From Betaproteobacteria bacterium (GTDB lineage Bacteria; Pseudomonadota; Gammaproteobacteria; Burkholderiales; Usitatibacteraceae): a DNA stretch of 64,000 nucleotides. Positions 34,103-42,344 of the stretch are shown here, piece after piece. Positions within the stretch are counted from its first letter, which is position 1. Every line of letters starts with the position of its first letter. A program made the position numbers and the translations under genes. The notes beneath the pieces are model-generated. The model was not told the origin of the DNA. It saw nothing but the letters and a program-made list of their open reading frames with translations, and did no database searches. Location of the stretch: the NCBI GenBank assembly GCA_016720855.1, contig JADKJU010000001.1, positions 1,543,501-1,607,500 on the forward strand. Direction: 5' to 3'.

Positions 34103-35470
34103 CTATTCCAGTGCGGCCAGAGCGGCGCGCAATCCCATCGCATCGCCGCCCAGCGGGCGCCCGGGCCGCGAGATGTCGTTCCACGCATAGGTGTCGAAGT
34201 GCGCCCACGGCGCCGCATCGGGCACGAAGAAATCGAGGAATAGCGCGCCGACGATGGCGCCGGCGAACCCGCCCTTGCCGGCGTTGTTGAAGTCCGCGAC
34301 CTCGCTGGAGAAGAGGCGCTGGTAGTTGCGCCACAGCGGCAGGCGCCAGACCGGATCCTCGACCGCCTGGCTCGCCGCCAGGAGCCGGGCCGCGAGCTTC
34401 TCGTCGTTCGCGAACAGCGCCGGCAGTTCCGGCCCCAGCGCCACGCGTGCGGCGCCCGTGAGCGTGGCGAAATCGATCATGAGCTTCGGTTTGTCCTCGG
34501 CCGCGTAGGCCAGCGCATCGCAAAGGACGACGCGGCCTTCGGCATCGGTGTTGCCGATCTCCACGGTGTGGCCCTGCCGGGTGCGCACCACGTCGCCGGG
34601 GCGATAGGCATTGCCGCCGATGGCGTTCTCGACGGCGGGCACGAGGAGCTGCAGGCGGTACGGGAGCTTTCTCTGCATGACCAGGCGCGCGAGCGCAATG
34701 GCGTGCGCGGCGCCGCCCATGTCCTTCTTCATGAGGCGCATGCCTTCGGCGCCCTTGATGTCGAGGCCGCCGGTGTCGAAGCACACGCCCTTGCCGACGA
34801 TCGCCAGGCGAGGATGCTTCGGGTTGCCCCAGTTCAGTTCCAGCAGGCGCGGTTCACGGGCCGCGGCACGCCCGACGGCGTGGATCGCCGGGAAGTTCTG
34901 CGCCAGCAGCTCGTCGCCCACCCACTCGTCGAACTCGGCGCCGAAGAGGTCCGCCTGCTCGCGGACGATGTCGGAGAGCTCGGCCGGACCCATGTCCTCG
35001 GCGGGGGTGTTCACGAGATCGCGGACGAGTTTCACGGCGTCGGCGAGTCCGAGAGCCTTCGCGACCTTCGACGAGGGATCGAGCTGCAGGTCGGCGGCCT
35101 TGCGGCGCGCCTTCCGGTAGCGCGTGAACTGGTAGCTTCCCAGCGCCCAGGCGAACGCGGCCTTGTCCGCGCCCAGGATCACCGGCCCCTTGCCGAGCGA
35201 ATACCGCCCCGGCGCGAGCTTGAGCGGCAGGTGCGCCAGCGCCCAGGGATCGTCCGCGTCGCGAACGCCGGTGAGCACCAGTTCGACGTCGCCCTTCGTG
35301 CCCGGCACCGCGCAATGCGTGTGCGCACGGCCCTCGAAATCGCTCGCCTCCACCCATCGACGCTGCGCCGCGGTGAGTTTCTGCAGCAGCTTCGGCAGCC
35401 GCCTGGCATCGGTGGCAAGGATCGGCGTGGCGGCCTTGTCGAAAGCCTTCCTGTCGGTGATGACGGTCAT
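34103..35470 (-). CDS. M17 family leucyl aminopeptidase
   Basis: A 455-residue cytosolic metallopeptidase. The N-terminal half is variable; the catalytic half has NTPAEDMGPAEL, GKGVCFDTGGLDIK (Lys and metal Asp), KKDMGGAAHA and NTDAEGRVVLCDALAYA (Asp, Glu, catalytic Arg). It removes N-terminal residues from peptides and needs two divalent metals. Its length fits the shorter PepB-like group. Confidence 0.92.
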   Translation of the reverse strand: MTVITDRKAFDKAATPILATDARRLPKLLQKLTAAQRRWVEASDFEGRAHTHCAVPGTKGDVELVLTGVRDADDPWALAHLPLKLAPGRYSLGKGPVILGADKAAFAWALGSYQFTRYRKARRKAADLQLDPSSKVAKALGLADAVKLVRDLVNTPAEDMGPAELSDIVREQADLFGAEFDEWVGDELLAQNFPAIHAVGRAAAREPRLLELNWGNPKHPRLAIVGKGVCFDTGGLDIKGAEGMRLMKKDMGGAAHAIALARLVMQRKLPYRLQLLVPAVENAIGGNAYRPGDVVRTRQGHTVEIGNTDAEGRVVLCDALAYAAEDKPKLMIDFATLTGAARVALGPELPALFANDEKLAARLLAASQAVEDPVWRLPLWRNYQRLFSSEVADFNNAGKGGFAGAIVGALFLDFFVPDAAPWAHFDTYAWNDISRPGRPLGGDAMGLRAALAALE

Positions 35471-35530
35471 GGGATGCCTTTCGTTCGCGAAGGGTCGATT
35501 TTACCGGGTTGTTCAAGGTGGGATGGGGAT

Positions 35531-35725
35531 GGCCGGTGATGGGGCAAGCCTCTCCACATCCTGGGCATGCAAGCGTGACCGTCGGATGGGTGCCCAAGAA
35601 ATCGGGGCCAGGCAACACACGCCAGGCCCCGATTTCTTACCCATTGAGAGGTGAGGCCGCTGACGCCGCCCCATCCCGACGGTCGCATGCCCAAGGATGT
35701 GGAGAGGCTTGCCCCATCACCGGCC
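35531..35725. repeat. Structured palindromic repeat, copy I
   Basis: Outer arms 35531-35570 and 35685-35725 are inverse copies with one base slipped. Inside, 35577-35590 pairs with the CCCATCCCGACGGTC region near 35670-35684, with one bulge. At the centre, 35596-35609 pairs perfectly with 35625-35638 around GGC-AACACAC-GCC. The stretch has no gene. Copy II lies 90 bp away, inverted. Confidence 0.85.
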
Positions 35726-35814
35726 CCAATGGACACGCCATGCCTGTGCGATCGCCGAAACCCGAGTCTTGGATCAAGGGCCTGCGGACTCGACGCCGGT
35801 TCCACGGAGTGAAG

Positions 35815-36012
35815 GGGGAGGCGCCGGGGTGATGTCTGTTCAAGTCCTTGGCACGCGACCGTCGCGGACGAGGCAGCGCAGCGGTCTCGTTTGCAGATGG
35901 GTGGAAATTCGAGGCCTGGCGTGTGTTGCCTGGCCTCGAATTTCCGGGCACCCATCCGACGGTCATGCTTGCGTGCCCAGGACTTGAACTGACATCACCC
36001 CGGCGCCTCCCC
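35815..36012. repeat. Structured palindromic repeat, copy II (inverted relative to copy I)
   Basis: Outer arms 35815-35856 and 35971-36012 pair over 42 bp with two mismatches; the central stem 35903-35916 pairs with 35932-35945 around GGC-GTGTGTT-GCC. Its right side is the reverse complement of the left side of copy I (shared GACCGTCGGATGGGTGCCC block), and its left side matches the right side of copy I. With copy I it occupies nearly all of the 633-bp gap 35471-36103. Confidence 0.85.
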
Positions 36013-36103
36013 ACCCCTTGAGGCACCCCATCCAATCCCTTGACGCGGCGCAATTCGCCCGCCCGAGCGCCCACTAGCATGGGAATCGGAGGAGTACAAA
36101 ACA

Positions 36104-37027
36104 ATGCCCTGCGCCTGGATAACCCACCGGGATTGCCAGCTCCACGAAATGGGGCCCGGCCATCCGGAATGCCCGGAACGCCTGGACGCCATCTCGGACC
36201 ACCTGCTGGCCCAGGGTCTGATGAGCCTGCTCATTCCCTATGACGCGCCGATGGCGACGGTCGAGCAACTCGAGCGCGCCCATACCGCGCGCCACGTGGC
36301 GGAAATCATGGCCGCGTCGCCCACCGAGGGCTACGTGCATGTGGACCCGGACACCTCGATGAACCCGCACACCATCAAGGCGGCGCTGCGCGCGGCGGGG
36401 GCGGCGGTGCTCGCGACGGACCTGGTCCTGCGAGGAGAGGTGCGAAGCGCCTTCTGCGCGGTGCGTCCGCCAGGGCACCATGCCACGCGCGATGCGCCCA
36501 TGGGTTTCTGCTTCTTCAACAACGTGGCGGTGGGCATCCGCCATGCGCTCGACTTCCACGGACTGGAACGCGTCGCGCTCATCGATATCGACGTGCACCA
36601 TGGCAACGGCAGCGAGGACATCCTGGCCGCCGATCCGCGCGTGCTCATGGCCTCCACGTTCCAACGCGGACTCTATCCCTTCCAGGGCGACGAGCCCAAG
36701 GGCCTCAACATGGTGAACGTGGGACTGCCGCAGGGCGCCACGGGCGAACACCTGCGCGCCGCCGTGCAGGAGTACTGGATGCCCGCGCTGGAGGCCTTCA
36801 GCCCGCAGCTCGTCTGCATCTCGGCAGGATTCGACGCCCACCAGGCCGATGACATGGCCGGCCTGCGCTGGGTCGAGAGCGACTACGCCTGGGTGACGAC
36901 CGAACTGGTGAAGGTGGCGCACCGACATTGCAGGGGGCGCGTCATCTCGATGCTCGAGGGAGGCTACCACCTGCACGCGCTCGCGCGCAGCGTGGCCGCG
37001 CATGTCCGGGAGTTGATCTCGGCCTGA
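36104..37027 (+). CDS. Histone-deacetylase-family (acetylpolyamine/acetoin-type) deacetylase
   Basis: A 307-residue zinc deacetylase of the HDAC superfamily, with the active-site motifs VRPPGHHATRD (His pair), LIDIDVHHGNGSED (zinc Asp/His), GFDAHQADDMAG (zinc Asp) and EGGY (catalytic Tyr turn). Bacterial members act on acetylated polyamines, other small amides or proteins; the substrate here is unknown. It is followed four bases later by a GMC oxidoreductase. Confidence 0.92.
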   Translation: MPCAWITHRDCQLHEMGPGHPECPERLDAISDHLLAQGLMSLLIPYDAPMATVEQLERAHTARHVAEIMAASPTEGYVHVDPDTSMNPHTIKAALRAAGAAVLATDLVLRGEVRSAFCAVRPPGHHATRDAPMGFCFFNNVAVGIRHALDFHGLERVALIDIDVHHGNGSEDILAADPRVLMASTFQRGLYPFQGDEPKGLNMVNVGLPQGATGEHLRAAVQEYWMPALEAFSPQLVCISAGFDAHQADDMAGLRWVESDYAWVTTELVKVAHRHCRGRVISMLEGGYHLHALARSVAAHVRELISA

Positions 37028-37031
37028 CGCC

Positions 37032-38618
37032 ATGGACTACGACTGGATCGTCGTCGGTTCGGGATTCGGAGGCAGCGTTTCGGCATTGCGGCTCGCCGAA
37101 AAGGGCTACCGCGTGGCGGTCCTCGAGAGCGGGCGGCGATTGCGTGACGAGGACTTCGCGAAAAGCACGTGGGACCTGCGCCGCTTCCTGTGGGCGCCGG
37201 CGCTGGGCCTGCGCGGCATCCTGCGCATGACCACGTTCAAGGACATCTTCATCGCGAGCGGCGCCGGCGTGGGCGGCGGCAGCCTCGTGTATGCCAACAC
37301 CCTTTATCGCGCCAAGCCCGCCTTCTTCTCCAACCCGCAATGGCCCGGAACGGCCGACTGGTCCCGGATCCTGGAGCCGCACTACGGCACCGCCGAACGC
37401 ATGCTCGGCTCGCAGCCCGTGCCGTACGACAGCGACGGCCAGCGGCTGCTGAAGAAGATGGGCGCCTACTTCGGCACGCCCGAGACCTTCGTGCGCACCT
37501 CCTGCGCCGTCTTCTTCGGCGAGCCGGGCGCGACCGTGCCCGACCCCTACTTCGGCGGCAAGGGGCCGGAGCGGACCGGCTGCACGCGCTGCGGGGCCTG
37601 CATGGTCGGCTGCCGCCCGGGAGCCAAGAACACCCTGGTGAAGAACTACCTCTGGTTCGCCGAGAAGAGGGGCGTGGAGATCATTCCCGACTGCGAGGTG
37701 GCCGACATCCACCCGCTCGGCGCCGACGACGGTTCGCAGGGCTATGGCATCGAGACCGTCCGGCCCGGCACGTGGCTGCGCGGACGGCGCCGGACGTTCA
37801 CGGCGAAGGGCGTGGTGATTGCCGCCGGGGCACTCGGCACCAACAAGCTGCTCGCGGGATGCAAGCTGCGCGGGTCGCTTCCGCGGATCAGCGACCGCCT
37901 CGGGCACCTCGTTCGCACGAACAGCGAATCGCTGCTCGCCGTCACGCTCCCCGACGATCGCCTGGCCCCCTGGAACGACGTGGCGATCAGCGCGAGCATC
38001 CACCCGACCCCCGACACGCACATCGAGTTCGTCACCTACGGCCGCCACGGCGATTTCATGTCGGGGCTCTCGACGCTCCTCACCGGAAAGGGCACGCGCC
38101 TCACGCGGCCCCTCATGCTGCTCGCGAACATCGTGCGCCACCCCATCCGCTTCGTGAAGGTGACCTGGCCCTTCGGGTGGTCGCGCCGGACGCTCATCAT
38201 CCTGGTCATGCAGACGCTCGACAATGCCATCCGGTTCCGTGCCACGCCGAAGTGGTTCGGGGGCGGCGTGCGGCTCGCCACCGAGCAGGATGCCGGCAAG
38301 CCCAACCCCACGTACATCGACGCGGGCAACCGCGCGGCCCTGTGGCTCGCGAAGCACACGGGCGGCATCGCGCAGAGCATGGCCCTCGAGGCCGTGGCGA
38401 ACATCCCCTCGACCGCCCACATTCTCGGGGGCGCCGTGATCGGGCGCGATGCGGCGTGCGGCGTCGTGGACGGGCGCAACCGCGTCTTCGGCTACGAGAA
38501 CCTGCTGGTGTGCGACGGCTCGACGGTGCCGGCCAATCCCGGCGTGAATCCCAGCCTCACCATCACCGCCATTTCGGAACACGCCATGAGCCACGTGCCG
38601 GCGAAGGCCGCGGCCTGA
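37032..38618 (+). CDS. GMC oxidoreductase, cholesterol-oxidase-like, with a CX2CX2CX3C motif
   Basis: A 528-residue FAD enzyme: N-terminal dinucleotide site VVGSGFGGSVSALRLAEKGY, ASGAGVGGGSLVYANTLY, AAGALGTNKLL, and C-terminal CDGSTVPANPGVNPSLTITAISE. In the middle stands TGCTRCGACMVGCRPGAKNT, a ferredoxin-like Cys spacing present in this subgroup of GMC enzymes and absent from choline dehydrogenases. It probably oxidises a sterol- or long-chain-type alcohol. It is the partner gene of the HDAC-family deacetylase. Confidence 0.87.
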   Translation: MDYDWIVVGSGFGGSVSALRLAEKGYRVAVLESGRRLRDEDFAKSTWDLRRFLWAPALGLRGILRMTTFKDIFIASGAGVGGGSLVYANTLYRAKPAFFSNPQWPGTADWSRILEPHYGTAERMLGSQPVPYDSDGQRLLKKMGAYFGTPETFVRTSCAVFFGEPGATVPDPYFGGKGPERTGCTRCGACMVGCRPGAKNTLVKNYLWFAEKRGVEIIPDCEVADIHPLGADDGSQGYGIETVRPGTWLRGRRRTFTAKGVVIAAGALGTNKLLAGCKLRGSLPRISDRLGHLVRTNSESLLAVTLPDDRLAPWNDVAISASIHPTPDTHIEFVTYGRHGDFMSGLSTLLTGKGTRLTRPLMLLANIVRHPIRFVKVTWPFGWSRRTLIILVMQTLDNAIRFRATPKWFGGGVRLATEQDAGKPNPTYIDAGNRAALWLAKHTGGIAQSMALEAVANIPSTAHILGGAVIGRDAACGVVDGRNRVFGYENLLVCDGSTVPANPGVNPSLTITAISEHAMSHVPAKAAA

Positions 38619-38630
38619 GCGGCAGAGCGG

Positions 38631-39082
38631 TCAGGGCTTTGCCGGCGCTGCGGACCGAGCGCGCACCTCGGCCATCACCTGCAGCGTGGTGCGCGCGCCT
38701 CCCCTGCGGATGAAGGTCAGCGTGACCGGGACCTTCTCGCCCCGGTCAGCGGCTTCACCAGTTCCATCAGCATCACCTGGTAGCCGCCGGGCTTCAGTTC
38801 CACCGTCCTTCCGGCGGGAAGCGCCACGTCGTCGATGGAGCGCATGGCTGCAACGCCCCCATCCTTCGCCGGCTCCTGGATCTGCACTATGCCGGCGGCC
38901 GGCGAGGCGGCATTGACCAGCGAGGTGTCCTCGCCGCTCCTGAGTTTCATGAAGACGGCGGCGGCCCAGTCCTTCGGCCCCGAGGCGCTCACCCAGACGT
39001 CCGTCGCGATCACGTCGGCCCAGGCCTGCCCCGCGGCGAAGACCCATGCGGCGAACCACAGCAGATTCAAGCGTCTGTGCAT
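38631..39082 (-). pseudogene. PCu(A)C copper-chaperone paralogue, frameshifted and lacking copper ligands
   Basis: From the ATG at 39082 a signal peptide (to AWA) and a PCu(A)C fold are read as far as MLMELVKPLTG. The frame then shifts; the family ending GEKVPVTLTF to VMAEVRARSAAPAKP lies in another frame, ending at 38631. One base is missing near 38739-38745 (CCCCGG). Besides the shift, the copper site is gone: the intact neighbour has VEVHEMAM, VMTMR and GGYHVM, whereas here it is VQIQEPAK, VAAMR and GGYQVM. Confidence 0.87.
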
Positions 39083-39137
39083 GGCAACTTTCCCCCATCC
39101 GCGGCCCCGGCCGAGCGCCGCCCCGCCGGTCGAACGG

Positions 39138-39590
39138 TCACCTCTTCGCCGGCGTCCCATCCGGGGCGCGCACCTCGGCCTTGATCTCGAGGTTCGACTT
39201 CTTCCCGTCCTTGCCCACGACGGTGAGGGTGACCGGCACCGTGTCCCCCTTGCCGAGCGGCTTCACGAGGTCGATAAGCATCACGTGGTAGCCACCGGGC
39301 TTGAGCTCCACCGCCTTGCCGGCGGGAAGCGCAAGCGCGTCGATGGCCCGCATCGTCATCACGTTGCCCTTCATCGCCATCTCGTGGACTTCCACGATCT
39401 TCGCCGCCGGCGAGGAGGCGGAAACGAGCTTCGCGTCCTCGCTCGACTTGATCTTCATGAAGGCGCCGGTGACCTTCTGCGAGGGCACGGTGCCGCGCAC
39501 CCACGCCTCGGAAACGGTCACTTCAGCCCAGGCCTGCGCCGACGTGAGCACAAACCCCGCCACGCACAACGCCTTCAGTTGCCGCTTCAT
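39138..39590 (-). CDS. PCu(A)C periplasmic copper chaperone
   Basis: A 150-residue exported protein (signal peptide to AWA) with the full H-M-x10-M-x21-H-x-M type copper(I) site: VEVHEMAMKGNVMTMRAI and LKPGGYHVMLIDL. PCu(A)C proteins hand copper to cytochrome oxidase. It is followed by the damaged paralogue, so the pair arose by duplication. No SCO gene is nearby. Confidence 0.93.
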   Translation of the reverse strand: MKRQLKALCVAGFVLTSAQAWAEVTVSEAWVRGTVPSQKVTGAFMKIKSSEDAKLVSASSPAAKIVEVHEMAMKGNVMTMRAIDALALPAGKAVELKPGGYHVMLIDLVKPLGKGDTVPVTLTVVGKDGKKSNLEIKAEVRAPDGTPAKR

Positions 39591-39658
39591 CGCAACTCCT
39601 CGTGAAAGGAAATCCAGCTTCGATTATAGGCGCCCTGCCCCGCGCAAGCGGCAACCCA

Positions 39659-41824
39659 TCATGTCTTTCGAAGATCGCCGGGCCTGATCGGCAGCGTGCG
39701 CACGCGCTTGCCTGTCGCCGCGAAAACCGCATTCAGCACCGCCGCCTGGAACGGCAGGATGCCCGGCTCGCCGTGCCCGCCCCAGAAGCCGCCCGTGGGC
39801 ACGAGCACGAGCTCCACCTTCGGCATGTCGGAGATCATCGGGATCGGGAAGTCGTGGAAGTTCGATTCCTGGATACGCCCGTCCTTCACGGTGCAGGCCT
39901 CGAAGAGCGCGCCCAGGCCGTAGATCGCGTTGCTTTCCGCCTGCGCCGCACAGGTATCGGGGTTCACGACGTGACCGGAGTCGATCGCCACCACGTAGCG
40001 CAGCACCTTGAGCGAGCCGCCCGCGTCCACGGACACTTCCGCCACGCCCGCCGCGTAGCTGCCGAATCCCTCGACCACCGCCAGGCCGCGGCCGATGCCG
40101 GGTGGAAGCGGCGTGCTCCATCCCGCGGCCTTGGTGGCCGCCTCGAGCACCAGCCGGTTCTTGTCGCCCGGCTTGAGCATCGCCAGGCGGAACTCGAGCG
40201 GATCCTTGCCCGCGGCCTGCGCCAGCTCGTCGAGGAAGCACTCGCGGTACACGCCGTTCTGCTGGCCCGGCGCGCGCCAGAAGCCCACCGGCACGTGCCC
40301 GTTGCGCATGGCGTAGCCGACCTGCTGGTTCGGAATCTCGTAGGGCATGTCGTTCAGCGTTCGGACGGCGGAGAAATCGATGCCGTTCCTGATCGCCTGG
40401 GGCATCAGGACCGCGAGGATCGAGGGACACGCGATCTTCGCCTCGAAGGCCGTGATCCTGCCTTGTGCGTCGAGGCCCCCCTTCATCGTCACGAGGCTCG
40501 CGGGCCGGTAGAAGCCGTGCTGCATGTCCTCCTCGCGCGACCACATCATCTTCACGGGCGTGCCGGGAATGGCCTTCGCGATCAGTACCCCCTGGCGCAC
40601 GAAATCCTGCGGCCCGCCGCGGCGGCCGAACCCTCCGCCCAGCATCATCTTGTGCACCTCGACCTTCTCCAGCGGGACGCCGGCGGTCTTCGCGGCGGTG
40701 GCCATGGAGGCCTCCCCGTTCTGCGTGGAGGTCCACACTTCCACGAACCCGTCCGCCTTGATCCACGCCGTGCAGACCATCGGTTCCATCGTCGCGTGGT
40801 TGAGGTAGGGCGAGGAGTACTCGGCCTCGATCACCCTGGCCGCCGTGGCCATGGCGGCCGCCGCGTCGCCCGCTTTCCTCGCCTCGGCCAGCTTCGGATC
40901 GGCGAGCCCTTCGCGCAGCATCGCCATGATGGTCGCGTCCGACGCATGGCCGAACGCGCCGTGGTCCCACTCCACCTTCACCTTCTGCAGGGCGCGATTC
41001 GCACGCCACCAGTTGTCGGCCACGACGGCCACGAAGTCGTCGGCGCGCACCACCCGTTTCACGCCGCGCATCTTCTCGGCCTGCGCGGAATCGACCGACA
41101 TCACCTTGCCCCCGAAAACCGGGCATTGGGCGATGGAGGCGTGAAGCATCCCGGGCAGCATCACGTCGGTGGCGAACACGGGCTTGCCGAGCACCTTGTC
41201 GGGAATGTCGAGCCGGTGCACGGGCTTGCCGGCGATTCTCCAGTCCTTCGGGTCGCGCAGCTTCACGTCCCCGGGCGGCTCGAGCTTCGCGGCCTGCGTG
41301 GCCACCTGGCCGTAGCGCAGCCTGCGCTTCGAGGGCCCATGCGTGATGACGCCCTTGTCCACCGTGCACTCCGAGACCGGCACCTTCCACTGCGCGGCGG
41401 CCGCGGCGACCAGCATCTCGCGCGCGCTTGCGCCGGCCTTCCTCACGTAGTCCTGCGAGCTGCGCACGCCCTGGCTGCCGCCCGTGGACATCGATCCCCA
41501 GATGCGGTTCCTGCGCACGTGCTCGTTGGGCGAGGCGAACTCGGCGGAGACCTTCATCCAGTCGCAGTCGAGCTCCTCGGCCACGAGCTGGGCGAGCGCG
41601 GTGTACGTGCCCTGCCCCATCTCGGACCGGGCGATCCGCACCACCACGCGGTCGTCGGGATGGATCACCACCCACGCATTCACCTCGGTGGCGGTCGCCC
41701 CGCTGGCGGCACTGCCGATGGAGGGAAAGGAGAATTCGAGGACGAGGCCGCCGCCGAGCGCGGCGGAGGCCTTGAGGAAATCGCGGCGGTGTGTCGAGCG
41801 GGGAAGCAAGGGACGGGACGTCAT
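39659..41824 (-). CDS. Molybdopterin hydroxylase large subunit, isoquinoline 1-oxidoreductase beta type
   Basis: A 721-residue xanthine-oxidase-family large subunit with a Tat signal (STHRRDFLKASAALGGG). Moco segments are RSEMGQGTYTALAQLVAEEL, MLGGGFGRRGGPQDF, GFWRAPGQQNGVYRECFLDE and the catalytic Glu in WGGHGEPGILP. It is exported folded with its small FeS partner, encoded just upstream. Family members hydroxylate N-heterocycles or oxidise aldehydes; the true substrate is unknown. Confidence 0.9.
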   Translation of the reverse strand: MTSRPLLPRSTHRRDFLKASAALGGGLVLEFSFPSIGSAASGATATEVNAWVVIHPDDRVVVRIARSEMGQGTYTALAQLVAEELDCDWMKVSAEFASPNEHVRRNRIWGSMSTGGSQGVRSSQDYVRKAGASAREMLVAAAAAQWKVPVSECTVDKGVITHGPSKRRLRYGQVATQAAKLEPPGDVKLRDPKDWRIAGKPVHRLDIPDKVLGKPVFATDVMLPGMLHASIAQCPVFGGKVMSVDSAQAEKMRGVKRVVRADDFVAVVADNWWRANRALQKVKVEWDHGAFGHASDATIMAMLREGLADPKLAEARKAGDAAAAMATAARVIEAEYSSPYLNHATMEPMVCTAWIKADGFVEVWTSTQNGEASMATAAKTAGVPLEKVEVHKMMLGGGFGRRGGPQDFVRQGVLIAKAIPGTPVKMMWSREEDMQHGFYRPASLVTMKGGLDAQGRITAFEAKIACPSILAVLMPQAIRNGIDFSAVRTLNDMPYEIPNQQVGYAMRNGHVPVGFWRAPGQQNGVYRECFLDELAQAAGKDPLEFRLAMLKPGDKNRLVLEAATKAAGWSTPLPPGIGRGLAVVEGFGSYAAGVAEVSVDAGGSLKVLRYVVAIDSGHVVNPDTCAAQAESNAIYGLGALFEACTVKDGRIQESNFHDFPIPMISDMPKVELVLVPTGGFWGGHGEPGILPFQAAVLNAVFAATGKRVRTLPIRPGDLRKT

Positions 41825-41835
41825 CGCGGCTCTCC

Positions 41836-42315
41836 TCAGGTTTTCTTCGCCGGCACGACGACGGTTCCGACGGGCGATGCGGCGGCATGAATCGCCTTTC
41901 GCACGCGCGCGTAGGTGCCGCAACGGCACAGGTTGGTCATCGCCTCGTCGATGTCCGCATCCGAGGGCTTCGGCTTCTTCGCGAGCAGCGCCGCGGCCGA
42001 CATGATCATGCCGGTATGGCAATAGCCGCACTGCGGGACCTCGTGCTCGATCCACGCCTTCTGGATCTTGTGCAGGCCCGGCTTCGCGAGGCCCTCGATG
42101 GTGACGATTCTCTTCCCCGCCGCCTGGGCCGCGGTCATGATGCAGGAGCGCACCGGCTCTCCATCGACGTGCACCGTGCACGCGCCGCACGCCGAGATGC
42201 CGCAGCCGTACTTGGCGCCGGGAAGGTTCAGGACGTCGCGCAGCACCCAGAGCAAAGGCATCTCCGGTTCCACGTCCACGGTGTGGGTGCGGCCGTTCAC
42301 GATGAGCTTGAGCAT
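41836..42315 (-). CDS. [2Fe-2S] subunit of the molybdopterin hydroxylase
   Basis: A 159-residue protein with two [2Fe-2S] sites: the plant-type cluster (YGCGISACGACTVHVDGEPV then SC) and the second cluster (QCGYCHTGMIM, later NLCRCGTYARVRKAI). It passes electrons from the Moco subunit encoded 11 bases downstream. It has no Tat signal and probably rides with the large subunit. No cytochrome subunit is seen nearby. Confidence 0.94.
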   Translation of the reverse strand: MLKLIVNGRTHTVDVEPEMPLLWVLRDVLNLPGAKYGCGISACGACTVHVDGEPVRSCIMTAAQAAGKRIVTIEGLAKPGLHKIQKAWIEHEVPQCGYCHTGMIMSAAALLAKKPKPSDADIDEAMTNLCRCGTYARVRKAIHAAASPVGTVVVPAKKT

Positions 42316-42344
42316 GGCGTCTCCTTCAGGCGAATCGATGAATT

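Noticed and set aside
35531..36012. Possible CRISPR array or integron attC sites
   Set aside because: There are only two inverted copies, no regular short repeats with spacers, and no cas, integrase or RYYYAAC/GTTRRRY sites.
39602..41890. A 762-codon open frame on the plus strand opposite the molybdopterin hydroxylase gene
   Set aside because: Its translation is Arg/His/Gly-rich with no domain; it exists because high GC leaves few stops opposite a real gene. Many similar antisense frames occur (for example 4337-6028, 32543-34243, 48586-50214).
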